DNA of 64,000 bases from Aquabacterium humicola (GTDB lineage Bacteria; Pseudomonadota; Gammaproteobacteria; Burkholderiales; Burkholderiaceae_C). Position numbers and translations under genes: made by a program. Positions 29,814 through 37,373 of the stretch are shown in pieces. Location: NCBI RefSeq assembly GCF_030167915.1, contig NZ_JARGNB010000002.1, forward strand, positions 1,054,001-1,118,000, given 5' to 3'. A model generated the notes under the pieces. That model saw nothing but the letters and a program-made list of their open reading frames with translations, did not search any database and was not told where the DNA came from. Within the stretch, counting starts at the first letter, position 1, and each line of letters starts with the position of its first letter.

Positions 29814-32800
29814 GTGACCCGCGACGCCACCGGGCCCATCGACGCGGCGATCGCGGCGCTGCAGGCGCAGCGTGCGCTGCTGGGCGATGCCGTGGTCGAC
29901 ACGGCGCTGGCCGCGCTGCACGCCCAGCGCGTGGCCGCGAGCGGCGCGGAGGGCGTGGACGGTGCGGCCGAACAGCAGCTGCGGCTCGTCAGCGTGCTGT
30001 TCTGCGATGTCGTCGGCTCCACGGCCTTCGGCCGCCAGCTGGACCCGGAAGACCTGCACCAGCTGCTCGACGGCGCGCTCGCGCGCTTCACGGCCATCGT
30101 GCGCGAGCACCAGGGCGTGGTGCTGCAGTACGCCGGCGACAGCATGCTCGCGGTGTTCGGCACGCCGTTGGCCCGCGAGGACGATGCCGAGCGCGCGCTG
30201 CTGGCGGGGCTGGCGATCCTGGACGAAGGGCGTGCGCAGGCCGCCGCGGTGCGGGCGCGCTTCGGCCGCGAAGGCTTCGGCCTGCGCGTGGGCGTGCACA
30301 CCGGGCCGGTGCTGCTGGGGGGCGGCGTCGACGGGGCGCAATCGATCCGCGGCATGACGGTGCACATCGCCGCGCGCATGGAGCAGACGGCGCCCGCGGG
30401 GGGCCTGCGCATCAGCCGCGACACCGCGCGCGTGGTGCGTGGCCTGTTCGAGGTGCAGCGGCAGCCGCCGCTCGAGGTCAAGGGCCTCGAGGAGCCGGTC
30501 GACACCTGGCTCGTGCTCGGCGCGCGGCCGGCCGCCGAACGCCGGCTGCTGCGGGGCGTCGACGGGCTGCAGACGCCGCTGGTCGGGCGCGGCGCCGAGC
30601 TCGGCGCGCTGGAGTCGGCCTACGAATCGGTGCGCAGCGGCGCGCAGGGGCCGGCCTTCGTCACCGTGATCGGCGACGCGGGGCTCGGCAAGTCGCGACT
30701 GGCGCTCGAGTTCGATCAGTGGCTGGCGCGTCGGCCGGAGGGCCTGCGCCGCCTGCAGGCCAATGCCTTCGAACGCGACGGCGGCCGCCCGTACGGCCTG
30801 CTGCGGGTGATGTTCCTGCGCTGGCTCGGCATCTACGACAGCGATGCGGCGGCCGCCGCGCGCGCGCAGTGGCTCGACGGCATGGCGCCGCTGCTGCGCA
30901 GCCGCGGCGATGCCGCCGTGCTGGGGCACCTGCTCGGGCTGGACTTTGCCGACGAGCCCGACCTGCGCGGCCTGCTCGCCGACGCGCGGCAGCTGCGCGA
31001 CCGCGCGTTCTTCCATGCCGCGCAGGCGCTGCGCGCGCTCGCCGGCGGCGATGCTCCGCTGGTGGTGCTGCTCGACGACCTGCATTGGGCCGACGAGGGT
31101 TCGCTCGATTTCGTCGAGCAGGTGCTGGCGAAGCAGGCGGGCATGCGCCTGCTGCTGGTGGGCTTCACGCGGCCATCGCTGCACGAGCGGCGGCCGCACT
31201 GGCTGGCCGCGGCGGCGAACGCCTGCCGCATCGACCTGCAACCGCTGGACCATGCCGCGTCGACGACGCTGGCCGGTGCACTGCTGCACCGGCTGCCCGA
31301 CGTGCCGCCGGCGCTGCATGCGCTGCTGACCGCCGGCGCGGAGGGCAATCCGTTCTTCATGGAAGAGCTGGTCAACATGCTGGTCGACCAGGGCGTGATC
31401 GCCACCTCGGCGCAGGGCTGGCAGGTGCATGCCGCACGCCTGCCCGAGCTCGCGGTGCCGACGACGCTGGCCGGCGTGCTGCATGCGCGCCTGGACGCGC
31501 TGCCGGCGCAGGAGCGGCAGCTGCTGGAGGCCGCTGCGGTGGTCGGCGTCGCGTTCTGGGACGACGCGCTGCGGGCGCTGGGCGTGCCATCGCTCGCACC
31601 GCTGCGGTCCCTGGTCGGCCGCGACCTGGTCGTCGAGGCCGGGCGCAGCACGCTGCAGGGCCAGCGCGAGTACCGCTTCCGTCACCAGGCGCTGCACCAA
31701 GCGGTCTACGAGCGGCTGCTGAAGCGGTTCAGACGCGGCGCCCATGCGCGGGTCGCGGCCTGGCTGGCGGCTCAGCCCGGCGCGGCGCCGGAGCTGGTGG
31801 CGGATCACTACGAGCGGGGGGGCGAGCCGGCGCGGGCGCTCGACGGCTGGCAGCGCGCCGCCGAGACGGCGCACGAGCGCTTCGCGCTCGCCGGGGCCCT
31901 GCAGCACTGCGATCGTGCGCTGGCGCTGGCCGCCGAGACCGACCTGGCGCGACGCTGGACGCTGACGCACCTGCGCGCGCGCGTGCTCGACCACCTCAGC
32001 GCGCACGACGCGCTGCCGGCCACGCTCGACGCGCTCGACGCACTGGCCGAGCAGCTCGGCGACGACGGCCGCCGCGCCCGCGTGCTGGAACGTCGCGGGC
32101 GCTATCACTTCGAGTGCGGCGACGCCGCGATGGCGCTGGCGTGCGCGCAGCGCGCGCTGGCCCTGGCCGATCGCCGCGACGCGGACTGTGCCATCGCCGC
32201 GCACGCGATGGTCGTGTTCGCCCTCGGGCGGCTGGGCCGCTACGTCGAGGCGCGCGCCGCGGCGGCCGAGGCGCTGGCGCGCGCGCGGGCGGGCGGCGTG
32301 CCGCGCATCGAGGCCATGCTGCTCAACGAGATGGGCAACTATTTCGTCGAGGCCGGGGAGTTCGGACAGGCGCTCGAGTACCTGGAACGTGCGCTCGCGC
32401 TGCACAAGGCGGCCGGCGACCGGCTCAACGAGGGCGGAACGCTGGCGAACCTGGCCTTCGTCGCGATGACGCTGGGCGAGTACGGCCTGGCCCAGACCCA
32501 GTTCGAGCAGGCGATGGCGCTGAGCGCCTCGATCGGCCAGCACAAGAACGAAGGCCTGATCCGCACCAACCTCGGCCTCGTGCTGCTGAACCAGGGCCGG
32601 GCGGCCGCCGCACAGGCCCAGGCCCGCCAGGCGGTGCAGCTGCTGCGTTCGGCGCGCAACCGCTGGGGCGAGGCGGCGGCGCTGCGCGTCGAGGGTCAGG
32701 CCACGCAGGCCCTCGGCGATGCCGAAGCCGCGCTGCAGCTGCTGCGCGGCTCACGCGACCTGTTCGACCAGCTGGAGATGCCGCACCTCGCGATCGAGGC

Positions 32801-33146
32801 GATCGCCGCGCTGGCGCAGGCCGCGCTGGAGCGCGGCGACGTGGCGGCCGCGGGCGCCGAGGTCGAGGTCATCCTGGCGCGCCTGGCGACCGGACTGAGC
32901 CTGGAGGGCACCGACGAGCCGCTGCGCATCCGGCTGGTCTGCTGGCAGGTGCTGGAGCGGCTGGCGGACCCGCGGGCAGCCGACCAGCTGGCGCAGACCT
33001 GGTCCGAGCTGAGTGCCCGCGCCGCCCGCATCGCCGAGGGACCGCGGCGCCTGTCGTTCCTCGAGGCCGTGCCCTTCCACCGGCAGATCCGGTCGGCCTG
33101 GCTCGCGCGCCAGAGCGCTCCGGCCGGCGCCGTCACTGGTTCGTGA
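29814..33146 (+). CDS. Class III nucleotide cyclase - AAA ATPase - TPR protein (paralogue 1)
   Basis: An 1110-residue cytoplasmic signalling protein. The cyclase domain (about 58-235) has the metal Asp in LFCDVVGST and the second Asp in YAGDSMLAVFG. The Asn that normally stabilises the transition state in VNxAAR is His184 here (MTVHIAARM), so activity may be altered. An AAA/STAND-type ATPase follows with Walker A IGDAGLGKSRLA near residue 288 and Walker B VVLLDDLHWADEGS. A long TPR-rich C-terminus (about 640-1080) has repeats such as ALEYLERALALHKAAGD. GTG start. A second, zinc-ribbon-bearing paralogue lies at 49940-53146. The last 14 bases overlap the convergent gene. Confidence 0.88.
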   Translation: MTRDATGPIDAAIAALQAQRALLGDAVVDTALAALHAQRVAASGAEGVDGAAEQQLRLVSVLFCDVVGSTAFGRQLDPEDLHQLLDGALARFTAIVREHQGVVLQYAGDSMLAVFGTPLAREDDAERALLAGLAILDEGRAQAAAVRARFGREGFGLRVGVHTGPVLLGGGVDGAQSIRGMTVHIAARMEQTAPAGGLRISRDTARVVRGLFEVQRQPPLEVKGLEEPVDTWLVLGARPAAERRLLRGVDGLQTPLVGRGAELGALESAYESVRSGAQGPAFVTVIGDAGLGKSRLALEFDQWLARRPEGLRRLQANAFERDGGRPYGLLRVMFLRWLGIYDSDAAAAARAQWLDGMAPLLRSRGDAAVLGHLLGLDFADEPDLRGLLADARQLRDRAFFHAAQALRALAGGDAPLVVLLDDLHWADEGSLDFVEQVLAKQAGMRLLLVGFTRPSLHERRPHWLAAAANACRIDLQPLDHAASTTLAGALLHRLPDVPPALHALLTAGAEGNPFFMEELVNMLVDQGVIATSAQGWQVHAARLPELAVPTTLAGVLHARLDALPAQERQLLEAAAVVGVAFWDDALRALGVPSLAPLRSLVGRDLVVEAGRSTLQGQREYRFRHQALHQAVYERLLKRFRRGAHARVAAWLAAQPGAAPELVADHYERGGEPARALDGWQRAAETAHERFALAGALQHCDRALALAAETDLARRWTLTHLRARVLDHLSAHDALPATLDALDALAEQLGDDGRRARVLERRGRYHFECGDAAMALACAQRALALADRRDADCAIAAHAMVVFALGRLGRYVEARAAAAEALARARAGGVPRIEAMLLNEMGNYFVEAGEFGQALEYLERALALHKAAGDRLNEGGTLANLAFVAMTLGEYGLAQTQFEQAMALSASIGQHKNEGLIRTNLGLVLLNQGRAAAAQAQARQAVQLLRSARNRWGEAAALRVEGQATQALGDAEAALQLLRGSRDLFDQLEMPHLAIEAIAALAQAALERGDVAAAGAEVEVILARLATGLSLEGTDEPLRIRLVCWQVLERLADPRAADQLAQTWSELSARAARIAEGPRRLSFLEAVPFHRQIRSAWLARQSAPAGAVTGS

Positions 33147-33603
33147 TCTTCGGATCGATGATGCCGATCGCGCCGTCGCTGCCGCGCTGGATCATCAGGT
33201 AGAAGTCGTAGTTGTTGTCGCTCGGGTCGTTGTCGAGGTCCGTCAGGGTCATCGACGGCAGGCCCTGGCTGATGCCGGTGCTGTCGATGACCAGCGTCGG
33301 GAACAGCGCGCGCTGCTCGGGCAGCACCTCGCCGCCGTCGATCAGGCTCTCCAGCGTCAGGCCGACCGGGTAGTAGACCTCGCGGTTGGTCGGTCCGGCG
33401 GCGAAGGTGAAGACGAGGTCCACCGCGGCCGTGACCGTGACGCACTGGTCCGGCACCGTCCCGCTCAGCGTCACGCCGTTCTGCGGATTGGGATTCATCG
33501 ACAGCGTCGCGGTGCTGCACTGGAACGCCTGGCCGGCGACCAGGGGCTTGAAGTCGACGGCGTTGACGATGGTGGCGAGCAGCTGGGCCTTCGGATTGGG
33601 CAT
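33133..33603 (-). CDS. Hypothetical protein, possible partner of the RTX-like gene
   Basis: A 156-residue protein I do not recognise. It has no signal peptide, membrane segment or lipobox. It is acidic, with a Ca-binding-like stretch near the end (LTDLDNDPSDNNYDFYLM) and two Cys (QCST, DQCVTV). Tolerance of Asn/Asp/Thr and beta-strand character resembles the RTX-like protein encoded just upstream on the same strand. A strong hairpin covers its ribosome site (33611-33654). The 3' end overlaps the cyclase gene by 14 bases. Confidence 0.7.
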   Translation of the reverse strand: MPNPKAQLLATIVNAVDFKPLVAGQAFQCSTATLSMNPNPQNGVTLSGTVPDQCVTVTAAVDLVFTFAAGPTNREVYYPVGLTLESLIDGGEVLPEQRALFPTLVIDSTGISQGLPSMTLTDLDNDPSDNNYDFYLMIQRGSDGAIGIIDPKITNQ

Positions 33604-33610
33604 GGGGTCC

Positions 33611-33654
33611 TCCTCGATGCGAGGGTCCGCCGATGCGGCGGACCCTGTCGAGGA
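33611..33654 (-). promoter_or_regulatory. Leader hairpin that covers the Shine-Dalgarno of the 33133-33603 gene
   Basis: On the minus strand, an inner perfect 10-bp stem (GGCGGACCCT with AGGGTCCGCC, loop of 5) is enclosed by an outer perfect 7-bp stem (TCCTCGA with TCGAGGA). The 3' arm of the outer stem is part of GAGGAGGA, the ribosome site ending 4-5 bases before the ATG. No T-run follows, so it is not a normal terminator. It may hold the site closed until melted or bound. Confidence 0.65.
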
Positions 33655-33725
33655 CTCTAACGTCCGACCTCGGCGTGCCGGGCGCCAATAGCCGGTGCGC
33701 CCCAGTGCAATTTGCGCTTGACCCG

Positions 33726-34832
33726 CTAGCCCGGGAAGGGCAGGTATTCCAGCCCGGTCTGGGCCAGGCCGGTCAGGTTGACGTTGGCCACGTTGAGCTC
33801 GTAGTCGGCGGCGAACGTGGTCAGCGACACCTGGGTGAACACGCCGACGTTGAGCAGCGTGACGAACTCGTTCACCTGGGTGTCGCTCGGCGCGCTGCCG
33901 ACGACATTGGTGTACAGCAGCCGCACCAGCGCCGCGTTGTCGATGGTCTGGCCGAGCGCGGCATGGATCGCCAGGTCCGCCACTTCCGCATAGGTCTCGC
34001 CGCTGTCGAACAGCGCGATGCCGATGCCGGCGTAGACCTTGTTGCCGACGCTCGCGGCGCCGAACACCGCGCCCAGCAGCTTGGCGGTGCTCGCCGCGGC
34101 GCCGCTGCTGTTGAGATCGAAGGCCAGCGCCGAGTCGTCAAAGCGCACGCGCTCGATGTTGGCGAGCGTGTCGCTGCCGTCGCTGCCGCCGGAGACGGTC
34201 GCGCCGCCCGCGCCGACCGTGTAGCCCGCGCGGTTGCCCGAGTAGAGCGCGACGTCGATGTCGCTGCCGCCGTCGAGCAGGTCGTCGCCGCCGTTGCCCT
34301 TGAGCGTGTCGCGGCCCGCCAGGCCGTCGATGTCGTCGGCCCCCGCGGTGCCATTGAGCGTGTCGGCGCCGGCGGTGCCGACGATCGGGTTCAGCGCCGG
34401 CAGCGTCACCGAGCCGGTCTGGCCGCCGAAGTTGGTCGGGGAGTTGACCTGCTGGGTGCCGGCGCGGTCGACCGAGTTGCGGCCGTCGGTCGGCAGCGCG
34501 AGGTAGTTCACCGTGTCGGCGCCGCCGCCGAAATTCACCGTTGCGCCGCCGCTGGTGAAGAGGAAGCCGTCCGGGATGATGTAGTTCGGCGTCACGAGCC
34601 CCAGGTTCGCGAAGCCCTGGGTCGCCAGCAGCACGGACGTATTGGCGGTCTGCGTGCTCGGCAGGTTGGTGCCGAAGGTGAACGTGTGCGTCTCGCCGGC
34701 CTGCGTCACCGTGATCGTCTGGCCGGACCAGAACGATTCGCCGTTGGAGCCGCCCACGCGCAGCTCGATGAACTGGATGCTGCCGCTCGCATTGCTGAAC
34801 AGCTCGTTGATGTCGTACAGATGGAAGGCCAT
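33726..34832 (-). CDS. RTX-like calcium-binding protein with C-terminal DUF4214-like region
   Basis: A 368-residue probable secreted protein without an N-terminal signal peptide, as expected for type I secretion. The middle (about residues 148-195) has hemolysin-type GGxGxDxLx nonapeptides: GTAGADTLNGTAGADDIDGL and GNGGDDLLDGGSDID. The C-terminal about 150 residues, with ALGQTIDNAALVRLLYTNVVG and DTQVNEFVTLLN, resemble the DUF4214 region of large RTX proteins. The N-terminus (MAFHLYDINELFSNASG) is family-specific and unrecognised. No type I secretion genes are in the window. Confidence 0.8.
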   Translation of the reverse strand: MAFHLYDINELFSNASGSIQFIELRVGGSNGESFWSGQTITVTQAGETHTFTFGTNLPSTQTANTSVLLATQGFANLGLVTPNYIIPDGFLFTSGGATVNFGGGADTVNYLALPTDGRNSVDRAGTQQVNSPTNFGGQTGSVTLPALNPIVGTAGADTLNGTAGADDIDGLAGRDTLKGNGGDDLLDGGSDIDVALYSGNRAGYTVGAGGATVSGGSDGSDTLANIERVRFDDSALAFDLNSSGAAASTAKLLGAVFGAASVGNKVYAGIGIALFDSGETYAEVADLAIHAALGQTIDNAALVRLLYTNVVGSAPSDTQVNEFVTLLNVGVFTQVSLTTFAADYELNVANVNLTGLAQTGLEYLPFPG

Positions 34833-34993
34833 CGCTACCCCTTGTTGAATTCCGTGGACCCTTGGCGACCCGATGTCGCCATTCGTCCTGCCGTGTACGC
34901 CGCTTTGTGCGCCCTGGCGTCGCATGCGCCCGGCACCAAGTTAGGGGGGTAGTTGTTAAGCCTTGCGTCAATTGCTGCAAGGGCGCGTTCGGC

Positions 34994-36790
34994 TCACGCG
35001 GCGGCGGGCAGCGCGGTGGCCAGCACGCGGTTGCGGCCGAGCTGCTTGGCCATCAACAGGGCCTGGTCGGCGGCACGCAGCACGGCCGGCGGGTCGAGCA
35101 GCGGGCCGTCGCTGTCGACGACGCCGGCCGAGAAGCTCAGGCCCTGCAGCGTCAGCCCGTCGAGCTCGAAGGCCTCGCGGCGCCAGCGCTGCAGCAGCTG
35201 GTCGACGAGGCGCTGGGCCGCCAGGCCGCCGGTGGCGGGCAGCAGCAGGCAGAACTCCTCGCCGCCGTAGCGGCAGGCGGTGTCGCCGGCGCGCAGGCTG
35301 CGCTGCAGCAGGCGGCCGAAGGCTTCCAGCAGGCGGTCGCCGACGTCGTGGCCGAAGCGGTCGTTGACCGACTTGAAGTGGTCGAGGTCGATCAGCGCGA
35401 TCGCCAGCGGCTCGGCCGCGCGCCGGGCCTGCGCCAGCAGCGCCGGCAGCGTGTCGTCGAGGTGGCGCCGGTTGAAGAGGCCGGTCAGCGCGTCGCGGGT
35501 GGCCTGCTGGCGCAGCGATTCATGCAGCGCCTGCGCCTCGTCGACCCGCCGGGACAGCCGGCTGTTGGCGGCCGCCAGCGCCTCGCGCGCGCGCTCGGAG
35601 TCGCGGCGCTGCGCGTCGTTCTCCTCGAGCCGGTGCTGCAGCCGCAGCAGCTCGGTCTGCAGCGCGGCGGCCTGGTAGCGCGCGCGCGAGGCCCGCTGCG
35701 CCTGCTGCAGGTGCAGCGACTGCCACTGGCGCAGGTCGGCCAGCGCCTGGGCACTGTCGCCGCGGGCTTCGTGCAGCACCGACGCGCAGTGGAAGAACTG
35801 GCAGCGCACGCGCAGGCTGAGGCCGGCGACGCGATCGTCCGCGGCCAGGGCCCGCTGCGTCGCCAGCGTATCGAGCGCCTCGCCCAGGCGGTCGCGCTGG
35901 TGGTCCAGCAGCGCCTGCGCGATCACGCGCTCCAGGCGTTCGTCGGGCAGGCCGGCGCCGGGCAGCGCATCGGCCAGCGCGAGCAGCTCCTCGCCCAGCG
36001 TCGGATCACCGGCGGCCAGCGCAGCGATGGCCAGCGTCTCGAAGTGCTTGGCATTGCCGCCGCGGCCCTGCGCATCGGCCGGCAGGTCGCGCACGGCGCG
36101 CACGTCGTCCAGCGCCTCGGCGGCCCGGCCCATCTCGGTCAGGCAGATGATGCGGTTGATCAGCAGCACGCTGCGCAGGAACGGGTTGTTCATGCGCGCC
36201 GCGCGCTCGCGGCCCTGCTCGACGTGGCGCAAGGCTTCCTCGAAGTCGCCGAGCTGCAGCAGCTCGTTCGAGAGGTTGCAGTGCAGCACCGCATCGATGC
36301 CGTGGCCGTGCGCCGGCCCGGCATCGCGCAGCGCCTGGTACATGTAGGCGAAGGCGCGCTCGGAGTCGCCGATGACCGAATAGCAGCCGGCGATGGTGTT
36401 CAGCAGCACGCCGCGCTGCGCATGGCGCAGCACGCGCAGGCCTTCGTCGCGCAGCGGCAGCACGGTGTCGATGGCTTCGCGGTAGCGGCCGCCGCGCCAC
36501 AGGCTGCGCGCGAAACCGGCTTCGGCCAGGATGTGGCCGGCCCGGTCGCCGAGTGCGTCGAAGCGGTTGCGGGCGCGGCGCAGTTCGTCGGCGGCCTCGA
36601 CGAGGGTGCCGAAGTTCAGGCGGTGGTAGCCGCGCACCAGCCGGGCCCAGGCCTCGGCAGGGTGGTCGTCGTTCTTCAGCGCCAGCGCGAGCGCCTGCTC
36701 GGCGATGCGCCCGGCGGCGGGTGCGTCGGCATGCAGCAGCTGCCACGCGCGGCGCGCCTGCGCGAGGGCCCGCGTCGTCGCTCTCGTCAC
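34994..36790 (-). CDS. TPR - GGDEF diguanylate cyclase
   Basis: A 598-residue soluble protein that should make cyclic di-GMP. The N-terminal about 380 residues are TPR-like helices (EAVEAADELRRARNRFDALG-type repeats, CNLSNELLQLGDFEEALRHV). A short coiled coil (about 385-430: LLRLQHRLEENDAQRRDSER) leads to a GGDEF domain with active site RYGGEEFCLL and metal Asp in ALIDLDHFKSVND. An inhibitory I-site RAGD lies five residues before GGEEF, so product feedback is expected. Start is a GTG overlapping the OmpA-like stop (GTGA). It is the last gene of the five-gene leftward operon; it senses no visible signal of its own except through the TPR region. Confidence 0.9.
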   Translation of the reverse strand: MTRATTRALAQARRAWQLLHADAPAAGRIAEQALALALKNDDHPAEAWARLVRGYHRLNFGTLVEAADELRRARNRFDALGDRAGHILAEAGFARSLWRGGRYREAIDTVLPLRDEGLRVLRHAQRGVLLNTIAGCYSVIGDSERAFAYMYQALRDAGPAHGHGIDAVLHCNLSNELLQLGDFEEALRHVEQGRERAARMNNPFLRSVLLINRIICLTEMGRAAEALDDVRAVRDLPADAQGRGGNAKHFETLAIAALAAGDPTLGEELLALADALPGAGLPDERLERVIAQALLDHQRDRLGEALDTLATQRALAADDRVAGLSLRVRCQFFHCASVLHEARGDSAQALADLRQWQSLHLQQAQRASRARYQAAALQTELLRLQHRLEENDAQRRDSERAREALAAANSRLSRRVDEAQALHESLRQQATRDALTGLFNRRHLDDTLPALLAQARRAAEPLAIALIDLDHFKSVNDRFGHDVGDRLLEAFGRLLQRSLRAGDTACRYGGEEFCLLLPATGGLAAQRLVDQLLQRWRREAFELDGLTLQGLSFSAGVVDSDGPLLDPPAVLRAADQALLMAKQLGRNRVLATALPAAA

Positions 36791-37326
36791 TGCATCAGCC
36801 GCACCTCGACGCGCCGGTTCTCGGCGGCGTCCGGCTGGCGCGCATTGAGCAGCTCGTTCGGGCCGCGGCCTTCGAAGACGATGCGATCGGCGGCGACGCC
36901 GTGGCGCTTCAGGTGCTCGACGACCGAGGCCGCGCGGTCCTTGGACAGGCGCATGTTCAACGCCAGCGGGCCGACCGCGTCGGTGTGGCCGATCACCTGG
37001 TACTTGTACTCGCGCAACGATTCGCTCTTCAGCGCCTCGGCGAGGCGGTCGATCTTCACCAGGTCGCGCTGCATCACGTCGGCCGAGCCGAAGTCGAAGC
37101 CGACCTGCATCGACGCACTGGGCTTCGCCGCGGTGGCCGCGGCGCCGACGACGGCGAAGCCGCGGGTGCGCTCGGCCGGCTGCGCCGAGGGCTTCAGCGC
37201 ATCGACCAGCTCCTTGACCTCGGGCGTGCGCTTGCCGAAGTCGGTGGCCTGCGCAAGGCCGGCGCCGGCCAGCAGCGAGGCGAGGGCGACCGGGGCGATC
37301 AGGATGCGGAAGCGGTTGGCAGACAT
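36787..37326 (-). CDS. OmpA-family envelope protein
   Basis: A 179-residue exported protein with a signal peptide (RILIAPVALASLLAGAGLAQA). The C-terminal OmpA/MotB-type peptidoglycan-binding domain (about 80-179) shows the conserved order VIGHTDAVGPLALNMRLSKD, RAASVVEHLKRHGV, FEGRGPNELL and ENRRVEVRLM, with the Asp and Arg that bind diaminopimelate. There is no beta-barrel, so it is periplasmic or wall-attached. The start used gives the cleanest signal peptide; in-frame ATGs 12 and 48 bases upstream exist. It lies between the kinase (47-bp gap) and the diguanylate cyclase (4-base overlap). Confidence 0.9.
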   Translation of the reverse strand: MSANRFRILIAPVALASLLAGAGLAQATDFGKRTPEVKELVDALKPSAQPAERTRGFAVVGAAATAAKPSASMQVGFDFGSADVMQRDLVKIDRLAEALKSESLREYKYQVIGHTDAVGPLALNMRLSKDRAASVVEHLKRHGVAADRIVFEGRGPNELLNARQPDAAENRRVEVRLMQ

Positions 37327-37373
37327 GGGTTTCTCCATCACGCCGCGCTCTTCCGGCGCGGCCAACAACGACA

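Noticed and set aside
34961-34982. CCTTGC/GCAAGG hairpin after the diguanylate cyclase gene as a terminator.
   Set aside because: Stem of six with a loop of ten and no T-run on the minus strand. Too weak to call.
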